Positions 34,440 to 43,973 are shown, counted from the stretch's first letter. The stretch is 44,003 nt of DNA from an uncultured Clostridia bacterium (GCA_947630155.1 CANRGM010000002.1:1-44003), one strand, 5' to 3'. Made by a program: numbers and translations. The notes: a model not told the origin generated them from the letters alone.

Positions 34440-34468
34440 TTGACAAAAGCTATGTTCATTGATAATAT
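34440..34468 (+). promoter_or_regulatory. yqeG promoter
   Basis: TTGACA, 17 bases, TAATAT; a TATAAT overlaps it three bases later at a longer spacing. Confidence 0.55.
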
Positions 34469-34494
34469 AATGGTGAAATGCAAGGGGGAATATA

Positions 34495-35001
34495 ATGCTA
34501 ATTTATCCAGATTTTTATTTTGATAATGTTAGAGATGTGAAATTAGACTTTCTAAGAAAGCATAATATAAAAGGTCTTATTTTAGATGTTGATAATACAT
34601 TAATTGATTTCTATAAAAAGTTTGAAGAGGGTACTGAACAATGGGTACAAGAATTAAAAAACGCTGGAATAAAATTTTGTATAGTTTCTAATACTAATAA
34701 AATTGAAAAGGTTAAATATGTTGCAGAAAGTTTAGATATTCCATATTTTTATTTTTCAAAAAAACCATCAAAAAAGGGATTTATGAAAGCAAAAGAAGAA
34801 ATGGGATTGAATGTAGAAAATATTGCAGCAATAGGTGATCAAATAATGACTGATGTTATAGGGGCTAACAGATGTAAAATGTTATCAATATTGGTAAAGC
34901 CAATATCAGAGCAGGATATTTTTATTACCAAAATCAAAAGACCATTAGAAAACAAAATTATTAAAAGATATTTGAAAAAAATGAAGAAAGAGAAGGTATA
35001 A
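34495..35001 (+). CDS. yqeG: YqeG family HAD phosphatase
   Basis: 168 residues, normal for YqeG (HAD IIIA). Motif I GLILDVDNTLID (about 30-41) with the nucleophile Asp and the general acid two residues later, motif II IVSNT, motif III lysines in SKKPSKKGFMKA, and motif IV AAIGDQIMTDVIGANR. Relatives include phosphatidylglycerophosphatase-like enzymes (PGPase Gep4 in yeast), so a lipid-phosphate role is possible. It begins an operon with the prepilin-peptidase-like gene, which starts one base after its stop. Confidence 0.93.
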   Translation: MLIYPDFYFDNVRDVKLDFLRKHNIKGLILDVDNTLIDFYKKFEEGTEQWVQELKNAGIKFCIVSNTNKIEKVKYVAESLDIPYFYFSKKPSKKGFMKAKEEMGLNVENIAAIGDQIMTDVIGANRCKMLSILVKPISEQDIFITKIKRPLENKIIKRYLKKMKKEKV

Positions 35002-35002
35002 A

Positions 35003-35752
35003 ATGTTTATTAATAATATACATATTTTCTGGTTTGTTGGAATAGGATTATTAGGTTTAGTAGTTGGAAAATTTATAGGACTAATGAATCAAAATTTGCC
35101 TGAACATAAGGAAATTCTAGATATAGAAACCATAAAAGAATATATGAAAAACTCAAATGCTAATTATGCATTAATGATAATTACAAGTGTAATATATATA
35201 GCTCTTTTACGCGTAATAGGAATGGAAGATATAATAGAATTACTACAATTCTTAATTCTTACTCCTATGTTAATTTCTGCATTTTGTATTGATTATAAAT
35301 TACAAATAATTCCAAATAGATTAACTATAACAATGTTAGAGGTTGGTATTGCATTTAGTTTTTTTAGAGGAATAAATAACTTAAATATAGCAGTAGAAAT
35401 GTGGCTTGGAATGATAGTTGGTGCAACAATATTTTTAGTATTAACATTTTTAGGAAACTTGGTATTTAAAAAGAAAACAATGGGATTTGGCGATGTAAAG
35501 CTTATGGGAACTCTGGGCTTGTTTTTTGGCTGGAGAAATATAATAGCAATATCAATATTGTCATTCTTCATTGCCGCAATATTCAGTATTATGCTAATAA
35601 TAAAATGTAAAGTAAAAAAACAAGAAGTAAATGAATTTATTCCATTTGGACCATTTATAGTATTAGCTGCTTTTGTAGTGATGTTCATACCCTTAAATAT
35701 TTGGATAAGGTTAATTTTTACTGTTTTCACATTTGGTAGATATAATATATAG
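35003..35752 (+). CDS. Prepilin peptidase-like A24 protease
   Basis: 249 residues with about seven membrane segments. The two catalytic aspartates of A24 peptidases are visible: DYKLQIIPNRLT (about 94-105) and MGFGDVKLMGTLGLFFGW (FGDVKLMG). The N-terminal N-methylase zinc domain of full PilD/ComC enzymes is missing, although a GKFIGLMNQNLPE segment keeps part of its pattern. The enzyme would cut leader peptides of pilin-like proteins at the membrane. No pilin genes are in this window. Translation may be coupled to yqeG. Confidence 0.85.
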   Translation: MFINNIHIFWFVGIGLLGLVVGKFIGLMNQNLPEHKEILDIETIKEYMKNSNANYALMIITSVIYIALLRVIGMEDIIELLQFLILTPMLISAFCIDYKLQIIPNRLTITMLEVGIAFSFFRGINNLNIAVEMWLGMIVGATIFLVLTFLGNLVFKKKTMGFGDVKLMGTLGLFFGWRNIIAISILSFFIAAIFSIMLIIKCKVKKQEVNEFIPFGPFIVLAAFVVMFIPLNIWIRLIFTVFTFGRYNI

Positions 35753-35809
35753 TTACACATAAGAAAAAAATATTAATGTAATTATTTAGAAAGATAAAAG
35801 GGTGATGAT

Positions 35810-36877
35810 ATGAATGAAAAAATAGAAGCTTTAAGAGAAAAATTAAAGAATTTAGATTTACAAGGAATGATAATTACAAATCCTGTAAATATTAGGTATT
35901 TAACTAATATAAATGCAGAAGGAGTATTGCTTTTAACAAGAAGAGAAAATGTGTATATTACAGATGGAAGATATATGGAAAAAGTTAATAATACTCTTAC
36001 AATTAATGATGAAATAATAGTTTATGATTTTAAAGAATTGAGCAGAGAGGATTACGAAAATTTCTTTACTTTTTGTGAAAATGTAGGCTTTGAAGAAGCT
36101 AATTTGACTTATGCTAAATATAAGGAATATATGCATAAATATAAAATAAATAACTTTGAAGAGACCGAAGGTTTACTAGAAAAAATGCGAATTGTAAAGA
36201 AGGAAGAAGAAATAGACTCAATAAAAAAAGCATGTATTATTACTGATAATTGTTTTGAGTATATAAAAAAATTCATAAAAATCGGTATGACGGAAAAAGA
36301 AATTGCTTTTGAAATAGAAAAATTCTTTTTAATGAATGGAGCTGATGGATTAGCATTTGATACAATAGTTGCTTCAGGTGTTAATTCTTCTATGCCACAT
36401 GCTATACCTACTGATAAAAAAATTGAAGATGGAGATCCTATTACAATAGATATGGGTTGTAGATATAATGGATACTGTTCTGATATGACAAGAACAATAT
36501 TTGCAGGACATGTTCCTGTGTATATGAAACCGGTATATGATTTAGTTTTAAAAAATCAATTAAGAGTTTTAGAAGAATTAAAAGAAGGTGCTAATTTAAA
36601 ATTAATTTCAAAAGGAGTTGATAGTGATTTTAAATTAAATGGTGTTAGTATGGTTCATAGCCTTGGCCATGGAGTTGGATTAGATATTCATGAATATCCT
36701 TTTATAAATTCTAAGAATGATTTTGTTTTAAAGGAGAATATGGTTGTTACTGATGAACCTGGAATTTATATTCCTGGAAGGTTTGGAGTTAGAATAGAGG
36801 ACACTGTTTTAATTACTAAGTATTCATCTCAGAATTTGACAATGTCTGAAAAAGGATATGTTGTAGTTGGAGTGTAA
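35810..36877 (+). CDS. Aminopeptidase P family (M24) Xaa-Pro peptidase
   Basis: 355 residues, with an N-terminal creatinase-like domain (about 1-125; LQGMIITNPVNIRYLTNINAEG) and a C-terminal pita-bread domain. The metal ligands are visible: the two aspartates in ITIDMGCRYNGYCSDMTRT, the histidine in HSLGHGVGLDIHE, and the glutamates in TDEPGIYIPG and VRIEDTVLI. It removes N-terminal residues preceding proline in peptides in the cytoplasm. GGGTGATGAT precedes the ATG. Closest to YpdF/YqhT-type enzymes of Firmicutes. Confidence 0.93.
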   Translation: MNEKIEALREKLKNLDLQGMIITNPVNIRYLTNINAEGVLLLTRRENVYITDGRYMEKVNNTLTINDEIIVYDFKELSREDYENFFTFCENVGFEEANLTYAKYKEYMHKYKINNFEETEGLLEKMRIVKKEEEIDSIKKACIITDNCFEYIKKFIKIGMTEKEIAFEIEKFFLMNGADGLAFDTIVASGVNSSMPHAIPTDKKIEDGDPITIDMGCRYNGYCSDMTRTIFAGHVPVYMKPVYDLVLKNQLRVLEELKEGANLKLISKGVDSDFKLNGVSMVHSLGHGVGLDIHEYPFINSKNDFVLKENMVVTDEPGIYIPGRFGVRIEDTVLITKYSSQNLTMSEKGYVVVGV

Positions 36878-36968
36878 TAATACCTAAACTGTGAAATTGA
36901 GGAAATAATAGAATAAATATAACAATTATGGAAATACTATAAAAAAAGTTTAATAGGGAGTTTGACTT

Positions 36969-38969
36969 ATGAGAAAAAAACTTTTTTATATAGTATTTTT
37001 TTTACTCGTTTTTTATCTAATAAATATATTTAACGAATCACAGGCAACTACAAAACTAAATGGTATAGAAAACTTCCCAGATAGTTATAAACCATATTTA
37101 TACGAATTAAAAAAGAAGTATCCCAATTGGGAGTTTACTGCATTATATACTGGGATTGACTGGAATACAGCAGTTGATAATGAATATGCTAATGATAAGA
37201 ATTTAGTCCCTTTATCATATTCTGATGAGTGGAAGTGTTTGTTACCTGGAAAGTATAATGTAGAAATAGATTCTGGTTGGGTTAATGCATCAAAACATGC
37301 AATTAGATATGTTATGGATCCCAGAAATTTTTTAAATGAAGTCAGGATTTTTCAGTTTGAAAAATTAACATATGATGAAAATATAAATACGGAAAGTGGT
37401 GTTGATAAGATTCTGTATGGTACAGAGTTTTATAATAAGGCTGTTTCATATAGAGAGGCTAATGGAAATGTAGTTAATACTACAAACACATATGCTAATT
37501 TAATAATGAATGCAGGAGTTTATAGTGGAGTTAGTCCATATCATTTGGCAGCTAGAATTAAGCAAGAAGTAGGACCTTTTTTAAGCCATAATTCAATAAG
37601 TGGTAAAGTTCAGGGATATGAAGGTCTATATAATTTTTATAATATAGGTGCAACAAGTTCAGCAGAAGTTTTAGGTGCAATAAAAAATGGATTAGATTAC
37701 GCCAGAAATGGAAGTGGAGGATTGTCAAATGAAGAAATTCAAAATCAATTAATACCATGGAATACTCCAGAAAGGGCTATAAAAGGTGGAGCTGTTTTTA
37801 TAGGTAAAACCTACATTTTAGTAGGTCAAAATTGTTTATATTTACAAAAGTTTGATGTAAATAATGATAGGTCTAGTAGTTTGTTTTGGCATCAATATAT
37901 GACAAATTGCCTAGCTCCATATAGTGAATCAAAATCTATATATAATGGTTATGATAAGTTAAATATGCTTAATTCATCTATTGGATTTGTTATTCCAGTC
38001 TATGAAAATATGCCAAGTGAACCTGTAAGTAGTCCAAATATTAGTTCAAACGATTTTGTTGAAGATAATACTAAAGTATATGCAAATGTTACAGGAAATC
38101 TTAATGTTAGAAGTGGCCCTGGAACATCATATGAAATATTAATTTCAATTCCAGCAAATCAAACATTCACCAGAATAGGAAAAGGTGTTCAAAATGGGGA
38201 AAGATGGGATAAAATTTTACTAGATAATGGAATTATAGGGTATGTATTCCAATCATATGTGGAAGAGGTACCTGCTCAAGTTCCAGCACAAAGTATTCGT
38301 TTAGATATTAATAATCTCCAACTTATTGAAGGTAAAACTATGAAAATTAATGCATATGTTCTTCCAGCTGATGCAACAAACAGAGATTTAATATGGAGTT
38401 CTGAAAACTCCAATATAGCAGAAGTTAATCAAAATGGTGAGATTACAGCAATTTCTGAGGGGCAGACAGTTATAAATGTAAAATTAAAAGATGGAGAACT
38501 TAATGCAAAATGTAATATAAATGTAATTAATATAGATGAAGAGTTTTACTTTGAATTAGATGAAAGAGTTACTTTAAATGGAGATGAAATTTCTAGCATA
38601 AATTCAAGTAGTGTAGGCGATTTTAAAAAGTTGGTAAATACAAATCTTAATATGGAATTTTATGATTCAAAAGGTGTATTATTAAAAGATGATTCTATGA
38701 TTGGTACAGGTTATAGATTATGTCTTAAAAATGATAATGGTGATGAAATATATAATTATTATTTCATTATATATGGTGATGTTAATGGTGATGGTTCAAT
38801 AAATTCATTAGATGTTTTAGTTTTACAAAAATATATTTTGGAAATGAAAGATTTAGATGAATTATATTTAAAGGCAGGAAATATATCTAAAAATGGCAAT
38901 TTGCCTTCATCATTAGATGTGCTTAAAATTCAAAAGCATATTTTAGAAATTAAAAATATTGAGCAATAG
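36969..38969 (+). CDS. Secreted glucosaminidase-type wall hydrolase with SH3, Ig-like and dockerin domains
   Basis: 666 residues. A signal peptide (about 1-26) is followed by a glucosaminidase-like catalytic part (about 30-310) with LAARIKQEVGPFL (probable catalytic Glu) and YEGLYNFYNIGAT. Then come an SH3 domain (about 372-432; GNLNVRSGPGTSYE), a BIg2-type Ig domain (about 440-515), a beta domain, and a type I dockerin (about 600-666). The first calcium loop is perfect (GDVNGDGSINSLDVLVLQKY); the second is worn (NISKNGNLPSSLD). It should cleave peptidoglycan glycan strands. The next gene encodes a membrane-anchored cohesin, the natural receptor for this dockerin. Confidence 0.88.
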   Translation: MRKKLFYIVFFLLVFYLINIFNESQATTKLNGIENFPDSYKPYLYELKKKYPNWEFTALYTGIDWNTAVDNEYANDKNLVPLSYSDEWKCLLPGKYNVEIDSGWVNASKHAIRYVMDPRNFLNEVRIFQFEKLTYDENINTESGVDKILYGTEFYNKAVSYREANGNVVNTTNTYANLIMNAGVYSGVSPYHLAARIKQEVGPFLSHNSISGKVQGYEGLYNFYNIGATSSAEVLGAIKNGLDYARNGSGGLSNEEIQNQLIPWNTPERAIKGGAVFIGKTYILVGQNCLYLQKFDVNNDRSSSLFWHQYMTNCLAPYSESKSIYNGYDKLNMLNSSIGFVIPVYENMPSEPVSSPNISSNDFVEDNTKVYANVTGNLNVRSGPGTSYEILISIPANQTFTRIGKGVQNGERWDKILLDNGIIGYVFQSYVEEVPAQVPAQSIRLDINNLQLIEGKTMKINAYVLPADATNRDLIWSSENSNIAEVNQNGEITAISEGQTVINVKLKDGELNAKCNINVINIDEEFYFELDERVTLNGDEISSINSSSVGDFKKLVNTNLNMEFYDSKGVLLKDDSMIGTGYRLCLKNDNGDEIYNYYFIIYGDVNGDGSINSLDVLVLQKYILEMKDLDELYLKAGNISKNGNLPSSLDVLKIQKHILEIKNIEQ

Positions 38970-38997
38970 GAAATATTCCTAGAAAGGATGGATTTTT

Positions 38998-40332
38998 ATG
39001 AAAAAAATCGTTATTAGTGTATTTTTTGTATTATTGTATTTTGTGTATTTTTCACATGTTGAGGCAGCTGGAACAGTGAATTTATCAGCAAGTAGCAATA
39101 CTGTTAATGTTGGAGATAATTTCACAATTAGTGTAAACTTAAGTGGAGCTTCAGTTGCTACATTGACTACAAGATTAAGTATAGATGAAGAAAAGGTTCA
39201 ATATGTTTCTGGACCAAGTAATAGCAATTATTTGAATGGTAGAGTAATATATACTTGGACAGATCCAACTGGTGGAGCATCTCCTTTAACAGCAGGGAAT
39301 ATAGCCACATTTACTTTTAAAGCTATAAGTGCTGGTAATGCAAATTTTGGAGTATCTGGAGAGTTTTTTACACCTGATGAAACATCTGTAGAACCTGTAT
39401 TTTCTGGAGTTACAGTTAATGTAAATGATGGTAATAATATGGATAATCCAAATGAAAATAATGGTCAAACAGAAAATCAACAAGGTCAGCAAAATGATGG
39501 ACAAGATGAAAATATAGTAGGAGGACAAACAAATAATCAAGATGTTGAAAATAATGTAACAAATGAAGGAACTAACACAGATGAGAATAATCCTAATATT
39601 AATCAACAGGATTCAAGAAGTAGTAATAATAATTTAAGAACCTTGCAATTAAATGTAGAAGGGATAAGTCCAAGATTCAATAGTAGAACAACTCAATATT
39701 ATCTTACTATTACAGAGGATGTAAATAATATAGAGGTTATTGCAGAACCTGAAGATACTAAAGCAAGTGTTCAGGTTATAGGAAATACTAATATACCATT
39801 AGGTTCAAGCCAGATTAGGATAATTGTAACAGCAGAAAATGGAAACAGAAAGGAATATTATATTAGTGTTAGTAAAACAAATGATATAGAACTAGCAAAT
39901 GCCAATTTGGAAAATTTAGCTATTGAAGATGTTACTCTTGTACCAGAATTTAGTCCTGATATTACAGATTATACAGCAGAAGTATTTGGAGATATAGATA
40001 GTCTTAATATTTTAGCAGTTCCTCAAAAGGAAAATGCACAAGTTTTGATAGAAGGAAATGAAAATTTGCAGTATGGGGAAAATTTAATAAGTGTTATTGT
40101 TAATGCTGAAGATGGAATAAGCAGTAAAGTTTATAATATAACTGTTGTCAAAACTGAAGGAATTCTTAGTGATACAAATGAAGATACTGAATTACAGAAT
40201 ACCGAAAATGTGGATAATGCTGTTGAAAACAATGTGAAGATGCAAAGAATTATAATAGTAGTGTTTGTTATTGCCTTGGCAATTTGTCTAATTATTTGGG
40301 CTGTTTGGAGAAAAAGAAAAAATCAACAATAA
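38998..40332 (+). CDS. Membrane-anchored cohesin protein with two cadherin-like domains
   Basis: 444 residues. A signal peptide (about 1-24) is followed by a cohesin domain (about 25-142; VNLSASSNTVNVGDNFTISV near its start and ATFTFKAISAGNANFGVSG further on). A Gln/Asn-rich linker (about 143-208) leads to two cadherin-like beta-sandwich repeats (about 212-295 and 299-386; each with TxYY/TDYTxxx and ENGxRKEY/EDGxSSKVY patterns). The C terminus has a membrane helix (about 413-435) and basic RKRKNQQ. It is 28 bases downstream of the dockerin-bearing hydrolase, behind AAAGGATG. It should hold that enzyme at the outer face of the membrane. Confidence 0.88.
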   Translation: MKKIVISVFFVLLYFVYFSHVEAAGTVNLSASSNTVNVGDNFTISVNLSGASVATLTTRLSIDEEKVQYVSGPSNSNYLNGRVIYTWTDPTGGASPLTAGNIATFTFKAISAGNANFGVSGEFFTPDETSVEPVFSGVTVNVNDGNNMDNPNENNGQTENQQGQQNDGQDENIVGGQTNNQDVENNVTNEGTNTDENNPNINQQDSRSSNNNLRTLQLNVEGISPRFNSRTTQYYLTITEDVNNIEVIAEPEDTKASVQVIGNTNIPLGSSQIRIIVTAENGNRKEYYISVSKTNDIELANANLENLAIEDVTLVPEFSPDITDYTAEVFGDIDSLNILAVPQKENAQVLIEGNENLQYGENLISVIVNAEDGISSKVYNITVVKTEGILSDTNEDTELQNTENVDNAVENNVKMQRIIIVVFVIALAICLIIWAVWRKRKNQQ

Positions 40333-40338
40333 TTACTA

Positions 40339-40376
40339 TTTTGGAGCTTTTTAGAATACCTAAAAAGCTCCAAAAA
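40339..40376. terminator. Bidirectional terminator
   Basis: TTTTGGAGCTTTTTAG (40339-40354), AATAC loop, exact complement (40360-40375). It lies between the convergent cohesin and deacetylase genes. Confidence 0.9.
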
Positions 40377-40384
40377 ATTTATAT

Positions 40385-41290
40385 TTATTTTACTCTATTA
40401 ATGAAAGATTGTATTGAATCACCTTTAGACATCCTAACTCTAGGTAATTCATAAGGATCATCACCCGGAAATACTCTTCCTCCTTTAGTGGTAAAAGCTA
40501 AAATGTAATTGCAGTCCTTTAAAGTTTGTTTACATTTATCATTAAAATGACCAAATGGATAGCAGAAAACTTTACAAGTATCACCTATTGATGAACGAGA
40601 GGCTTCCAGGTCTGCACATGCATTTTCATATGACATTGTTAGAAATGCACCTTTACCATCTGAACCTGCAATATGCATGTTATTTGAATGTGATTGAAAA
40701 TCTATTGAATCAGATTTATATTCAGATAATGTATTTCCATACCATGATGTTATTACAAAAGAGGTTGCTTTAAAATTATATTTTTCTAATATAGGTACAG
40801 CTAATCTAAAGAATGATTCATCACCATCATCTACAGTAAGTACTACACTTTTTAGAGGTAAACCATTTGAACCTGAAATATAACCTAAAACCTCATCCCA
40901 TGTTGGAGTATAGTAATTATTTTCAGACAGATATTTAATTTGTTCTTCAAAATTTGAGATTTCCATATAGTTGTTATCACGGCCAGTTTCACCTGCACTT
41001 GCATCATAGAAAAAGTGATACATTAGAACAGGTAGACCGCGTTCTTTAGAAAGTTGTATTTCTTCAGAAGATAAGCTTTCTATAACAGATGGCGTTGGTT
41101 CAGGTGTTGGTTCAGGTGATAGATTATCTGCACCTTCTGAGCTTGCTGATGTAGTGTTTGTGTTTTCATCTGTAGAGGTATTTGATTTGTTTTTATTAAA
41201 TAGCCAGATGATTAATATGATCAATAGTATGATTATGATAATAAAAAACTTTTTTGAATTATTTTTTTTCTTTTTTCTTGTTGGTGACAA
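40385..41290 (-). CDS. Membrane-anchored polysaccharide deacetylase
   Basis: 301 residues from TTG at 41290. The AAGGAG (plus 41300-41305) touches a TTG at 41299 with no spacing but is nine bases from the one at 41290, so the latter is preferred. A lysine-rich head and one membrane helix (about 16-32) lead to a Ser/Thr/Pro spacer (SPEPTPEPTPS) and a NodB-fold domain: LTVDDGD (catalytic and metal Asp), SHSNNMH (metal histidines), CYPFGHF. All key residues are present, unlike the other deacetylase in the window. It probably removes acetyl groups from cell-wall or surface glycans outside the membrane. Confidence 0.9.
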   Translation of the reverse strand: MSPTRKKKKNNSKKFFIIIIILLIILIIWLFNKNKSNTSTDENTNTTSASSEGADNLSPEPTPEPTPSVIESLSSEEIQLSKERGLPVLMYHFFYDASAGETGRDNNYMEISNFEEQIKYLSENNYYTPTWDEVLGYISGSNGLPLKSVVLTVDDGDESFFRLAVPILEKYNFKATSFVITSWYGNTLSEYKSDSIDFQSHSNNMHIAGSDGKGAFLTMSYENACADLEASRSSIGDTCKVFCYPFGHFNDKCKQTLKDCNYILAFTTKGGRVFPGDDPYELPRVRMSKGDSIQSFINRVK

Positions 41291-41404
41291 TGTAATCAAC
41301 TCCTTATTTTTTTGTCTTATAATATAATAAGGTATTAGTGTGATTTTTTCAAGTGTTTTTTTGAGAGTCCTAAAGAATAATATTCGTATATAGTTGCTTG
41401 AAAA

Positions 41405-41433
41405 TTCACAATATGGACATAAAAGGGTATTAT
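41405..41433 (+). promoter_or_regulatory. Promoter of the two-component operon
   Basis: TTCACA, 17 bases, TATTAT. It places the transcript start near 41440, downstream of an upstream ATG at 41435. Confidence 0.5.
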
Positions 41434-41470
41434 AATGTATAATAAAGATTGTAGAAAGGTTAGGGATTAT

Positions 41471-42148
41471 ATGACAGATATAACTATTTTAGTGGTTGAT
41501 GATGAATCAAGAATGAGAAAGTTAATAAAAGATTTTTTAGTTATAAAAGAATATAAAATATTGGAGGCTGTTGATGGAGAAGATGCCATAGATGTTTTTG
41601 AGAAAAATCAGGAAAAGATTGATTTAATTTTACTTGATGTAATGATGCCAAAATTAGATGGATGGTCAGTATTAAGGCAAATTAGGCAAAAGTCTAATGT
41701 TCCAATAATAATGCTTACAGCTAGAGGCGAGGAGCAGGATGAGTTATTTGGGTTCGAATTAGGTGTTGATGAGTATATATCAAAGCCCTTTAGTCCTAAA
41801 ATTTTAGTAGCTAGGGTAGAGGCCCTATTAAAAAGAACTAAAAAACAAGTTAGTAACATTTATGAGGTTGGTGGAATAGAGATAGATTCAGATGGTAGAA
41901 CAGTAAAGGTTGATTCTAAGTTAATCGAATTAAGTTTAAGAGAGTATGAATTATTAAAATATTTGGTAGATAATAAGGGAATAGCTTTATCAAGAGACAA
42001 AATTTTAAACAATGTGTGGAATTACGATTATTATGGGGATTCTAGAACAATAGATAGCCATATAAAAAAGATAAGACATAAATTAGGAAAAAAAGGTAAG
42101 TATATAGAAACTATTAGAGGGGTAGGATATAAGTTTGAAGTTAAATGA
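41471..42148 (+). CDS. OmpR/PhoB-family response regulator
   Basis: 225 residues from the ATG at 41471, which has AAAGGTTAGGG upstream. The frame is open from an ATG at 41435, but that lacks a ribosome site and precedes the likely transcript start. Receiver domain: acidic D10/D11, phospho-acceptor D56 (LLDVMMP), K in YISKPF. Winged-helix DNA-binding domain from about 125: LSLREYELLKYLVDNKG, SRTIDSHIKKIRHKLG, TIRGVGYKFE. Overlaps the kinase gene by 14 bases. The signal and targets cannot be told from the sequence. Confidence 0.94.
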   Translation: MTDITILVVDDESRMRKLIKDFLVIKEYKILEAVDGEDAIDVFEKNQEKIDLILLDVMMPKLDGWSVLRQIRQKSNVPIIMLTARGEEQDELFGFELGVDEYISKPFSPKILVARVEALLKRTKKQVSNIYEVGGIEIDSDGRTVKVDSKLIELSLREYELLKYLVDNKGIALSRDKILNNVWNYDYYGDSRTIDSHIKKIRHKLGKKGKYIETIRGVGYKFEVK

Positions 42149-43655
42149 GGAATTTTGTAAAATAAAAAAATGGTTAAAATCTGTAAGAATTAAACTTTTT
42201 TTTACACTATGTATTGTTATTACAATGATTATATTATTATTGATTATTGTAAATAATATTGTTTTAGAAAAATTTTACTTATATAACAAAACTAAAACAA
42301 TGAAATTGATTTATGAAGAAATTAATAAATCATATAATAATAATTTATCTTATGAAACAATAGAGCATAATTTAAAAGATTTGTCTATAAGAAATAATCT
42401 TGATATTGTGATAAAAACAAATGATAATATTTTAATTCTTGCAACTGATAAATATAAGATAGATTATGAAAATCAAATAAAATTTTTCTATAATTTAAAG
42501 AATAATGGAGAAAAGTTACAATCATTATATAATGAAGAAAATATTAATATAAATTTAATGAAAGAAGATGACACGAAAGTTAATTATATAGTAGTTTCAG
42601 CAGATTTGGATAATGGATATGAATTATATATGGAAACTCCAACAGCTGACTTACAAGAGAGTGCTAAAATTTCAAACAATTTATTGATAACTCTTGGAGG
42701 TGTGGTTATTATTATTTCTGGAATTATTGCATCTTTTGTGTCAAGAAAATTTACTGCACCAATATTGGAATTGAATGGAATTGCACAGAAAATGTCCAAT
42801 TTAGATTTTTCACAAAAATATGAAACTAAAGATGCAGAAGATGAAATTAATAATTTAGGTAAAAGTATCAATACAATGTCAGATAAATTGGAGAAAACTA
42901 TAAATCAATTGAAGGTAAATAATAGTGAACTAGAAAAGGATATTGAGCGAAAATCTAAAATAGATGAGATGAGAAAACAATTTATATCAGATGTATCTCA
43001 TGAATTAAAAACTCCTATTGCATTAATTCAAGGATATGCAGAGGGATTGGTTGAAAATGTGAATGTGGATAATGAGTCTAGAGAATTTTATGCAAATGTT
43101 ATACTAGATGAGGCTAATAAAATGGATATGCTTGTTAAACAATTATTGGAGTTAATGAAATTGGAGTATGGAAAACTTGAGTTTAATAATGAAAGCTTTG
43201 ATATTGTTTCTTTAATTAATGAGGTTATAAGAAAATCTAATGTTATGTTGGAAGAAAATAATATAAAAATTACATTTGATGAGAGTAATTCTATAATGGT
43301 TTATGCTGATGTATTTTATATAGAACAAATTATTACGAATTATCTTACAAATGCTATTAGGTATTCTAAAGAGATTGATGGAGAAAGGAAAATTGTTGTT
43401 AGTGTATCTTTGAATCCAGAGAAAAATAGAGTTAGAGTTAGTGTGTTTAATTCTGGTGATAATATTGAAGATAGTGAGTTACAGAAGATTTGGGGAAGGT
43501 TTTATAAGATTGATTCTTCTAGAAATAGAGAAAATGGTGGAACAGGGATAGGTTTGGCTTTTGTTAAGGCTATTATGAATAATTATAAGAATGAGTATGG
43601 AGCAGTTAATAAGGTTGGGGGAGTTGAGTTTTTCTTTGAGGTTGAGGTAGGTTGA
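42135..43655 (+). CDS. Sensor histidine kinase
   Basis: 506 residues from TTG at 42135, which overlaps the regulator gene; no better start lies nearby. Two membrane segments (about 17-42 and 180-202) flank an extracellular sensor of about 135 residues. A HAMP domain (about 203-255) precedes HisKA with H289 in FISDVSHELKTPIALIQGYAEGL, then an HATPase domain with N box (YLTNAIRYS) and GGTGIGLAFVKAIM. It should autophosphorylate on H289 and pass phosphate to D56 of the regulator. The sensor domain gives no ligand clue. Confidence 0.94.
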   Translation: MKLNEEFCKIKKWLKSVRIKLFFTLCIVITMIILLLIIVNNIVLEKFYLYNKTKTMKLIYEEINKSYNNNLSYETIEHNLKDLSIRNNLDIVIKTNDNILILATDKYKIDYENQIKFFYNLKNNGEKLQSLYNEENININLMKEDDTKVNYIVVSADLDNGYELYMETPTADLQESAKISNNLLITLGGVVIIISGIIASFVSRKFTAPILELNGIAQKMSNLDFSQKYETKDAEDEINNLGKSINTMSDKLEKTINQLKVNNSELEKDIERKSKIDEMRKQFISDVSHELKTPIALIQGYAEGLVENVNVDNESREFYANVILDEANKMDMLVKQLLELMKLEYGKLEFNNESFDIVSLINEVIRKSNVMLEENNIKITFDESNSIMVYADVFYIEQIITNYLTNAIRYSKEIDGERKIVVSVSLNPEKNRVRVSVFNSGDNIEDSELQKIWGRFYKIDSSRNRENGGTGIGLAFVKAIMNNYKNEYGAVNKVGGVEFFFEVEVG

Positions 43656-43663
43656 TGTTTTTT

Positions 43664-43856
43664 GGGGGGCTTTTGCAGGGGGCCGTCCAATTCAATAGTT
43701 ATGTAACGCCGTTAAATATATTATTATTCCGTTCGTTTGCTGGCGTGGGAGTTTGGGAGGAAGACTTTAGGTGGGGGCGCCAAACTGCGCACTCCACTGC
43801 ATAATAATATATTTAACGGCGTTACATAACTATTGAATTGGACTACTCTACAGTTT
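43664..43856 (+). repeat. Long palindromic element, copy 2
   Basis: It fills most of the gene-free stretch 43656-43973, starting just after the kinase stop. Arms 43685-43727 and 43801-43843 are perfect 43-base complements; the loop 43728-43800 is 73 bases. Left flank GGGGGGCTTTTGC then GGGGGCC; right flank TACTCTACAGTT. It has the same architecture and orientation as the copy at 8800-8993. Confidence 0.9.
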
Positions 43857-43913
43857 CTTCCTTGAAAAAATATTAAATAGTAATTGTTATTTCGTTGATT
43901 TTGCGGAAAATAC

Positions 43914-43942
43914 TTGACTTTTCTTAAAAAAAAACATATTAT
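43914..43942 (+). promoter_or_regulatory. Promoter of the last gene
   Basis: TTGACT (43914-43919), 17 bases, TATTAT (43937-43942). The transcript would start near 43950, just before the ribosome site. Confidence 0.7.
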
Positions 43943-43973
43943 AATAGAAAAAATAAAAAGGAGAGACAACCAT

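Noticed and set aside
43724..43969. Open frame on the minus strand through the second palindromic element
   Set aside because: It crosses the arm and loop and a promoter, has no family features, and no equivalent frame exists in copy 1.
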